From: Clostridiales bacterium
GTDB lineage: Bacteria; Bacillota; Clostridia; Lachnospirales; WQUN01
DNA: 10,995 nt
Assembly: GCA_031273705.1 (NCBI GenBank)
Contig: JAISRJ010000338.1
Coordinates: 1-10,995, forward strand
Reading direction: 5' to 3'
Shown: piece after piece, positions 5,626 through 10,995 of the stretch
How the letters are laid out: each line of letters opens with the position of its first letter
Position numbering within the stretch: the first letter of the stretch is position 1
Notes under the pieces: generated by a model
What the model was told of the DNA's origin: nothing
Seen by the model: only the letters and a program-made list of their open reading frames with translations
Database searches by the model: none
Position numbers and translations under genes: made by a program

Positions 5626-8600
5626 ATGATCAAAAGATTATTTGTCGAAAAGAAATCGGATTTTGATATAGAATCGCGTGAGTTATTCCTTGATCTGCGG
5701 GACAATCTGACAATTTCCGGATTAACATCTGTGAAAATTGTTCATAGATATGATATCGAAGGTATTACCGACGATGTTTATGAACAAGTGAAGCATACAA
5801 TTTTTTCTGAACCGCCTGTGGACAAAGTGTTCATGGAATCATATGAATTAAACGACGGCGAGTATGCTTTCGCGGTAAAATATCTGCCCGGTCAGTATGA
5901 TCAGCGAGCTGACAGCGCCGAGCAGTGTGTAAAACTGCTTACCCTCGATAAGGGCGCCTTTAATAAAGAGGATTCCGATAAAGAGGGTTCCGGTGAAGTA
6001 AAGGTTGAGGCGGCTAAGCTTTATATATTTAATGGCAAACTAAGCGAAAAAGACTTAAAACGGATTGAAGATTATTGCGTTAACCCTGTGGATTCAGTAA
6101 AATCGGACGTCGAAAAGCCCCAAAGTCTGCGAATGAATCCACCTATACCCAATGATATAGAAAATATCGGCGGTTTTATTCTTAAATCTGAAGCGCAAAC
6201 AAACGCGCTGGCGGCTGAAATGGGCTTAGCTATGACCGGCGCTGATTTGAATCATTGCCGGAAATACTTTGCAGAGATTGAGCGCAGAGACCCAAGCTTG
6301 ACAGAGATAAAGGTTATAGATACATATTGGTCGGATCATTGTCGGCACACGACTTTTTTAACGGAAATAACTGATATAGATATAGAGGACGGACCATACG
6401 CGAATGTTTTTCGAGCGGCTCTAAACCTTTATTATGAGGAAAAAGAGACGGATAAACCTGATACTTTGATGGATATCGCGCTGGCGGGTATGCGCAGTCT
6501 GCGGCGCGCAGGAAAGCTTACGGACCTGGATTCGTCGGACGAAAATAACGCCTGCAGTATTTCGGTAACCCTTGATACAGGGGAAGAATGGCTGGTGATG
6601 TTTAAGAACGAAACCCATAATCACCCGACGGAAATTGAGCCTTTCGGCGGCGCCGCCACATGCCTTGGCGGCGCGATTCGCGATCCATTGTCCGGCAGAG
6701 CGTATGTATATCAGGCTATGAGAATTACGGGGTCCGGAGATCCTCGCTTGCCGGTAGGCGATACTTTGCCGGGTAAATTGCCTCAGCGAAAGATTACCAC
6801 AGCCGCGGCGCGGGGATTTAGTTCTTATGGCAATCAAATAGGCTTGGCGACCGGTCAGGTTACGGAAATCTATGACGAGGGATATATAGCGAAGCGAATG
6901 GAAATTGGCGCCGTAATAGGGGCTGCCCCTAAAGAAAATGTAATTCGTAAAAAACCTGTCAAAGGGGACACGGTAATTTTAGTCGGCGGACGCACCGGTC
7001 GGGATGGATGCGGCGGCGCGACGGGTTCTTCAAAAGAACATAATGAAGATTCGCTGTTTTCTTGCGGGGCGGAGGTTCAAAAGGGCAATCCGCCGACAGA
7101 ACGCATGCTGCAAAGACTGTTTCGTAATCCGGCGGCCAGTGTGTTGATTAAAAAATGCAATGATTTTGGGGCGGGCGGCGTGGCGGTAGCTATCGGAGAA
7201 CTAGCCGATGGTCTGGACATAGATTTGGATTTGGTTCCCAAAAAATATGAAGGTCTGGATGGGACAGAACTGGCTATTTCTGAATCTCAAGAGCGCATGG
7301 CGGTTATGACGGCACCGGAAAACGCGGAGGAGTTTATCCGTTTGGCGAATGAGGAAAATCTAGAAGCCACAATAGCGGCCCGGGTAACGGACGACAAACG
7401 GCTTGTAATGCGCTGGCGGGGACGAATTATTGTCAATATATCCCGCGAGTTTCTTGATACTAATGGAGCGAACCAAATGACACAGGCATTTATAGCGTCG
7501 CCCGGCAAATTAAGATTTGATTTTAACGCGGATAAAGAAATAGATTTTTATCAGAATCTTTCTAATCTTTCCACGGCGTGCCAAAAAGGCTTGGCTGAGC
7601 GTTTCGATTCGACAATAGGCGTGGGGACAGTATTAATGCCGTTTGGCGGCAAATACCAATTAACCCCTCCGGAAGCGATGGCCGCAAAGATACCCGCTAA
7701 TAGAGGAACAAACGGCGGAACAACCACGATTACATTTATGTCCTTTGGTTTTGATCCGTCTATTTCTAAGCGAAGTCCCTTCCACGGGGCGGTTTACGCA
7801 ATAACAGACGCGCTTGCGAAGCTTGTCGCCGCCGGATGTTTATGGAACAAAGCCCGATTGACATTGCAGGAATATTTTGAACGCGTAACCTCCAAGATTA
7901 CCTGGGGGAAACCCCTTGCCGCGCTGCTGGGCGCGTTTTGGACGCAGATGAAATTAGGGATTCCCGCAATAGGCGGCAAAGATAGCATGTCGGGAACATT
8001 TAAAGATCTTCACGTACCTCCAACTCTTGTGGCGTTCGCTGTTGGAACCGGCAAAATCCGAGATGTTTTATCTCCGGAATTTAAATCTTCGGGTAATAAA
8101 TTAATTAGACTTAACGCGTTATATGATGAAAATGACTTACCCGACTTTGAATATCTAAAAAACCTGTTTGATCGGGTAGATGAACTGAATCACAGAGGGT
8201 TAATATTATCCGCCGCGACTATCGGCAAAGGCGGTCTGGCGGCGACTCTCGCTAAGATGTCTGTGGGAAATAAAATAGGCGCTAAAATTTTTGCGGAGGG
8301 AACCGAAATTTACAATGAAAGATACGGTTCAATATTTCTGGAAGTTAAAGAAGTTAAGAAAAGCGAATTAGAAAAATTACTGGACGGTTTGGATTATGAC
8401 TTGCTGGGAGAAACAACAGGAGAAAATAGTATCGTAATAGGAAAAGATACCTTTCCGCTGGCGGAGATTGAGCGAGCGTGGCTATCGCCGCTGGAAAGCA
8501 TATTCCCCACACAATATTTTCAAAAGCCCGACTCGGCCGACTCAGTTCCGCGGGCATTGAACTTATACGCCGGAAAAAGAAATTCTTCAGCTAAGAGAAT

Positions 8601-9423
8601 TGAGAAAGCAAAGAAATTCTCGGCTCCTAGGGTTTTGATACCTGTTTTTCCGGGAACAAATTGCGAATATGATACCGCAACGGCTTTTGAAAGCGCGGGG
8701 GGAATAGTAGAAACGCTGGTTATCCGCAATCTAAAGCCAGAATGGCTTAAGGACTCGATTGGACGGTTGACCGAGTGTATCGCAAAATCACAAATAATTG
8801 CTCTGCCCGGCGGTTTTAGCGCCGGTGATGAACCGGAAGGCAGCGGAAAGTTTATAGCGGCTGTTTTTAGAAATCCATATGTTAAAGAGGCTGTTACTGA
8901 CCTGCTTAATCGGCGTGACGGATTGATTTTGGGCATTTGCAACGGTTTTCAGGCGTTGATTAAACTGGGGCTGGTTCCTGATGGGGAAATTTCAGATTTG
9001 AGCGAATCCAGTCCGACGCTGACTTATAATACTATTGGCCGCCATGTATCACAGATGGTTCATACAAAAGTTGTTTCGACTTTATCACCATGGTTTTGGA
9101 ATACCCAACCGGGGGATGTTCATGTCATTCCGGTATCCCACGGGGAAGGGAGGTTTATAGCGCCGGAAAGCCTGCTTCGGACTTTGGCTGGCAATAATCA
9201 GATTGCTGCCCAATATGTGGATATGAATGATAACCCGTCATATGATATTCGATACAACCCAAACGGCTCATATTGGGCTATAGAGAGTATAACTAGCCCG
9301 GACGGACGTGTATTGGGTAAGATGGGGCACTCCGAGCGGATAGCGGGAGATTTATATAAAAATATCCCCGGACAAAAAGACCAAGGGATCTTCCGGGCAG
9401 GGGTAGGCTATTTTACGAGGTGA
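5626..9423 (+). CDS. purL: Phosphoribosylformylglycinamidine synthase, single-chain PurL with glutaminase domain
   Basis: This 1265-residue enzyme catalyses the fourth step of purine synthesis: FGAR, ATP and glutamine give FGAM. It is the single-chain form seen in many Clostridia, streptococci and Bacteroidetes, in which PurS-, PurL- and PurQ-equivalent parts are fused. The order is an N-terminal PurS-like domain (about 1-165); a linker with SDHCRHTTF (236-244); the first synthetase half with FKNETHNHPTEIEPFGG (326-342) and the glycine loop GGRTGRDG (454-461); the second half with IGGKDSMSGT (around 782-791); and a class I glutaminase from about 1002. The glutaminase has PGTNCEYDTA, the nucleophile C1105 in GICNGFQ, and H1235/E1237 in MGHSER, so its triad is complete. 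The start is supported by GGAGG five bases upstream. No other purine gene is in the window. An in-frame 15-bp tandem duplication lies in the N-terminal region. The next gene's ribosome site overlaps the purL stop. Confidence 0.97.
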   Translation: MIKRLFVEKKSDFDIESRELFLDLRDNLTISGLTSVKIVHRYDIEGITDDVYEQVKHTIFSEPPVDKVFMESYELNDGEYAFAVKYLPGQYDQRADSAEQCVKLLTLDKGAFNKEDSDKEGSGEVKVEAAKLYIFNGKLSEKDLKRIEDYCVNPVDSVKSDVEKPQSLRMNPPIPNDIENIGGFILKSEAQTNALAAEMGLAMTGADLNHCRKYFAEIERRDPSLTEIKVIDTYWSDHCRHTTFLTEITDIDIEDGPYANVFRAALNLYYEEKETDKPDTLMDIALAGMRSLRRAGKLTDLDSSDENNACSISVTLDTGEEWLVMFKNETHNHPTEIEPFGGAATCLGGAIRDPLSGRAYVYQAMRITGSGDPRLPVGDTLPGKLPQRKITTAAARGFSSYGNQIGLATGQVTEIYDEGYIAKRMEIGAVIGAAPKENVIRKKPVKGDTVILVGGRTGRDGCGGATGSSKEHNEDSLFSCGAEVQKGNPPTERMLQRLFRNPAASVLIKKCNDFGAGGVAVAIGELADGLDIDLDLVPKKYEGLDGTELAISESQERMAVMTAPENAEEFIRLANEENLEATIAARVTDDKRLVMRWRGRIIVNISREFLDTNGANQMTQAFIASPGKLRFDFNADKEIDFYQNLSNLSTACQKGLAERFDSTIGVGTVLMPFGGKYQLTPPEAMAAKIPANRGTNGGTTTITFMSFGFDPSISKRSPFHGAVYAITDALAKLVAAGCLWNKARLTLQEYFERVTSKITWGKPLAALLGAFWTQMKLGIPAIGGKDSMSGTFKDLHVPPTLVAFAVGTGKIRDVLSPEFKSSGNKLIRLNALYDENDLPDFEYLKNLFDRVDELNHRGLILSAATIGKGGLAATLAKMSVGNKIGAKIFAEGTEIYNERYGSIFLEVKEVKKSELEKLLDGLDYDLLGETTGENSIVIGKDTFPLAEIERAWLSPLESIFPTQYFQKPDSADSVPRALNLYAGKRNSSAKRIEKAKKFSAPRVLIPVFPGTNCEYDTATAFESAGGIVETLVIRNLKPEWLKDSIGRLTECIAKSQIIALPGGFSAGDEPEGSGKFIAAVFRNPYVKEAVTDLLNRRDGLILGICNGFQALIKLGLVPDGEISDLSESSPTLTYNTIGRHVSQMVHTKVVSTLSPWFWNTQPGDVHVIPVSHGEGRFIAPESLLRTLAGNNQIAAQYVDMNDNPSYDIRYNPNGSYWAIESITSPDGRVLGKMGHSERIAGDLYKNIPGQKDQGIFRAGVGYFTR
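5965..5994 (+). repeat. 15-bp tandem duplication inside purL
   Basis: AAAGAGGATTCCGAT (5965-5979) is followed directly by AAAGAGGGTTCCGGT (5980-5994), 13 of 15 bases identical. It keeps the frame and encodes K-E-D-S-D then K-E-G-S-G at residues 114-123, a charged flexible loop in the PurS-like region, where it should be tolerated. Confidence 0.8.
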
Positions 9424-9427
9424 GATT

Positions 9428-9835
9428 ATGTGGGTATGTCCGAAGTGCAACCGCGAGTTCGGCTATGAGCCGCCGCACCACTTTTGCGACAATGGCGCGG
9501 CGACGATTGGCGAATATATAGTAGGTCAAGCGGAGGATATTCAGCCGCGCCTGTGGGAGGTTTACCACGCCATTAAAACGGTTCTTCCCGACGCGAAAGA
9601 GAAAATCTGCTACCGTATGCCGACCTTTTGGAAAGGCGGAAACCTTATCCATTTTGCGGCTTTTGCGAAATGGATAGGCTTGTTCCCCGGCGGCGAGGCG
9701 ACAGCCGTTTTTGCCGATAAGCTGGCCGGGTTTCACACTACCAAAGGCGGTATTAGGCTTCCCCACAAAGAGCCACTCCCACTTGACTTGATAGCAGAAA
9801 TCGCCAAGTGGTGTGGGGAGAATAACGCGAAATGA
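9428..9835 (+). CDS. DUF1801 (YdhG-like) protein with N-terminal zinc-finger motif
   Basis: This encodes 135 residues. The N-terminus carries a short zinc-binding pattern, C4-P-K-C7 and H17-H-F-C20. From about residue 26 comes a DUF1801 domain: EYIVGQ, DIQPRLWEVYHAIKTVLPDA, EKICYRMPTFW, LIHFAAFAKWIGLFPG, and the closing HKEPLPLDLI. Related proteins include B. subtilis YdhG, described as a frataxin-like iron chaperone, but many family members lack evidence for that role, so an iron function here is only possible. The start is set by GAGGTGA at 9417-9423, which contains the purL stop codon, so translation is probably coupled to purL. The gene overlaps the next one by four bases (ATGA). Base composition appears more GC-rich than in purL, hinting at separate acquisition. 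Confidence 0.88.
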   Translation: MWVCPKCNREFGYEPPHHFCDNGAATIGEYIVGQAEDIQPRLWEVYHAIKTVLPDAKEKICYRMPTFWKGGNLIHFAAFAKWIGLFPGGEATAVFADKLAGFHTTKGGIRLPHKEPLPLDLIAEIAKWCGENNAK

Positions 9836-10533
9836 GCATAACCGAAACCCTCGCCGCTCTCCGCCTTGAGCTGCAATCGGCGGCGGTTGGCAATGAAGAA
9901 TACGCCGAATTTAACAAGCGCATAGTGAACACCGCACTTGAAGTTATGGGTGTTCGCACCCCGGATTTGCGTAGGATTGCAAAAAGCCACGCTAAAGGGC
10001 TTAGCGCAGAGTCACTCTTGTCGTTGATGGACAGCATAAACGCATCCTCTTTTGAGGAAGTGCTGCTGGTTGGCTTAATGACCGGCTATGGTGCATTCAG
10101 CGATGAAGAACGCCGCTATTTAACTAGGCGATACTTGACGCTTTGCGACAGTTGGGGCGCAATTGACATGTTCGTAGTCCGAAATAAAAAGTATGCCACG
10201 CCATTTTGGTGGGATTTCGCGGTTGAGGCTCTTTCGAGCGAACATGAGTTTACTGTTCGCTACGGAATAATCATGCTGATGTCGAATTTCCTGTTGCCGG
10301 AGTATATCGACTGCGTTTTTGCGGCTTTGCGGACAGTCAAACACGATGGCTACTATGTCAAAATGGCGATGGCGTGGCTTTACGCTGAAGCCGCCGTCCG
10401 CTTTTATGGGCAAACCTTGCAGGAAGTTCAAGCACAGTCGAAGTGGGTGCGTAATAAGGCATTGCAGAAGATGACCGAATCACGCCGATTTACCGCCGAC
10501 CAAAAATCCGAGATACGGGGGCTGAAGGTGTGA
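9832..10533 (+). CDS. AlkD-type DNA alkylation repair glycosylase (HEAT-like repeats)
   Basis: This 233-residue protein is of the AlkC/AlkD superfamily, whose AlkD branch removes N3- and N7-alkylated purines from DNA without flipping the base. The whole protein is built of short helix pairs consistent with six HEAT-like repeats (for example MGVRTPDLRRIAK near 39-51 and SFEEVLLVGLMTGYG near 73-87). The residues needed in Bacillus cereus AlkD (W109, D113, W187) have counterparts at nearly the same positions: W108 and D112 in C-D-S-W-G-A-I-D, and W182 in KMAMAWLYAE. Activity is therefore plausible, unlike the AlkD2 group, which lacks them. The start overlaps the previous stop as ATGA, with GGGGAG 11 bases upstream, so it is coupled to the DUF1801 gene. 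No terminator with a U-tract is seen downstream. The last bases contain a tandem TGAAGGTG repeat that includes the stop codon. Confidence 0.92.
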   Translation: MSITETLAALRLELQSAAVGNEEYAEFNKRIVNTALEVMGVRTPDLRRIAKSHAKGLSAESLLSLMDSINASSFEEVLLVGLMTGYGAFSDEERRYLTRRYLTLCDSWGAIDMFVVRNKKYATPFWWDFAVEALSSEHEFTVRYGIIMLMSNFLLPEYIDCVFAALRTVKHDGYYVKMAMAWLYAEAAVRFYGQTLQEVQAQSKWVRNKALQKMTESRRFTADQKSEIRGLKV

Positions 10534-10538
10534 AGGTG
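10523..10538 (+). repeat. 8-bp tandem repeat spanning the alkD-like stop codon
   Basis: TGAAGGTG occurs twice in direct tandem (10523-10530 and 10531-10538), followed by TGAG. The TGA that ends the glycosylase gene is the first triplet of the second copy. Confidence 0.75.
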
Positions 10539-10691
10539 TGAGTGCTTGAGTGGGCGGGCAGTTAAAGGGCGGAGATCGCTTGGCAGATGGGGGAGGCTTT
10601 GGAGGTGGAGGTTTGATGGGTGGATAGGTGGGGAGCCTTGAAAGACAGGCACACCCCACACACAAGCTCTCATAAACTCCTGTAATGTCAT

Positions 10692-10708
10692 CAAGCATAT
10701 AGTGCTTG
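10692..10708 (+). other. 6-bp hairpin in the post-alkD region
   Basis: CAAGCA (10692-10697) and TGCTTG (10703-10708) form a perfect stem with a five-base loop. There is no U-tract, so it is not a typical intrinsic terminator, but it could stabilise the 3' end of the purL operon transcript. Confidence 0.4.
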
Positions 10709-10735
10709 TTGATATCCGCTACAATGTTAGGATTG

Positions 10736-10760
10736 ATTGTGATGAAGCTATCGTCACAAT
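10736..10760 (+). other. 10-bp hairpin in the post-alkD region
   Basis: ATTGTGATGA (10736-10745) pairs with TCGTCACAAT (10751-10760), with one G-T pair and a five-base loop. It has no T-run after it. It may be an RNA structure, a protein-binding palindrome, or part of a decayed element. Confidence 0.45.
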
Positions 10761-10995
10761 TGAGTTGCTCGCATCTTGACTTGACTTGTTGCTGTAGAAT
10801 TAAAGGTAAGACGTTTTAAAGCTGCCTACAAGGGGCAAATGGAGCTTATTTAAAATTGCTTAATCTTTATGAGCGAAAATTGAACATCAAATGACAAGTA
10901 AGATTGATGAGTTTCTTAGCTCAAAGCTGCAAGCGTGCACCATCAACTACGACCATTATTTGACACAATTTTTTGGCATAAAATATTGTGTTTCG

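Larger units (their letters stand above)
10534..10995. other. Gene-free terminal stretch with G-rich segment and hairpins
   Basis: No gene can be supported in these 462 bases. From 10541 to about 10640 the plus strand is strongly G-rich and C-poor, with repeated GGAGG, GGTGG and GGG tracts. From 10680 onward composition becomes AT-rich and short open frames appear in several phases without ribosome sites, as in eroded coding DNA. Hairpins lie at 10692-10708 and 10736-10760, and an inverted repeat lies near the right edge. An ATG at 10891 opens a frame to the window edge (MTSKIDEFLSSK), but it has no Shine-Dalgarno and I cannot call it a gene. Confidence 0.5.

Noticed and set aside
5447..5629. 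60-residue plus-strand frame between the protease gene and purL
   Set aside because: It overlaps the protease end out of frame, lacks an SD and has composition typical of an out-of-frame reading.
9733..10037. Minus-strand frames opposite the DUF1801 and AlkD-type genes
   Set aside because: Both plus-strand genes show clear family motifs; the antisense frames have no starts with ribosome sites and no motifs.
10480..10698. Proline-rich minus-strand protein with CVGCAC near its start
   Set aside because: Its proline runs are only the complement of the G-rich stretch and it runs into the antisense of the glycosylase gene; an ATTACAGGAG sequence lies after, not before, its ATG.
1..10995. CRISPR array, tRNA or rRNA genes
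   Set aside because: No spaced direct repeats of suitable length and no tRNA-like cloverleaf or rRNA motif were noticed; in particular no tRNA that could serve as an integrase target was found.

Overview
The window reads like a chromosomal segment of a low-to-moderate-GC Gram-positive anaerobe, most likely a member of the Clostridia. The support is strong GGAGG-type ribosome binding sites, TTGAAA/TATAAT promoters, U-tracted hairpin terminators, a single-chain FGAM synthase of the kind found in Clostridia and some other Gram-positives, a lipoprotein with a classical lipobox, and a copper-amine-oxidase N-domain secreted protein. The assignment is an inference from gene style; no rRNA or other taxonomic marker is present.

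Left part (1-2460, + strand): the 3' end of an asparagine synthetase (asnB) closed by a terminator; a lipoprotein of unknown function; a GC-rich folded block ending in a second terminator; then a single-gene unit with its own promoter, an unusual hairpin-containing ribosome binding region and a 161-residue protein I cannot assign.

Middle part (2416-4625, - strand): a two-gene unit read leftwards from a consensus promoter at 4597-4625. It encodes a secreted protein with a copper-amine-oxidase-type N-domain and, 22 bases later, a complete tyrosine recombinase with all catalytic residues. A 15-bp perfect hairpin lies between the integrase and the convergent 161-residue gene. No excisionase, relaxase, phage gene or obvious att repeat is visible, so the integrase is either a remnant, a domesticated recombinase, or the edge of an element I cannot delimit.

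Right part (4756-10533, + strand): a promoter drives a site-2-protease-family membrane metalloprotease. Next comes purL, a 1265-residue FGAM synthase with a fused glutaminase, possibly under a PurR-type site. Two small genes are tightly coupled to its end: a zinc-finger plus DUF1801 protein and an AlkD-type DNA glycosylase. Purine synthesis, an iron-chaperone-like fold and alkylation repair have no obvious metabolic link; the last two genes look like a small module added behind purL.

The last 460 bases carry no gene I can support. They hold a G-rich strand-biased stretch, two hairpins and possible eroded coding fragments. I see no clear new multi-gene system. The most interesting items are the hairpin-bridged ribosome binding site with twin TGTACA palindromes in its promoter, the integrase locked into an operon with a secreted protein, and the structured block at 1561-1643.
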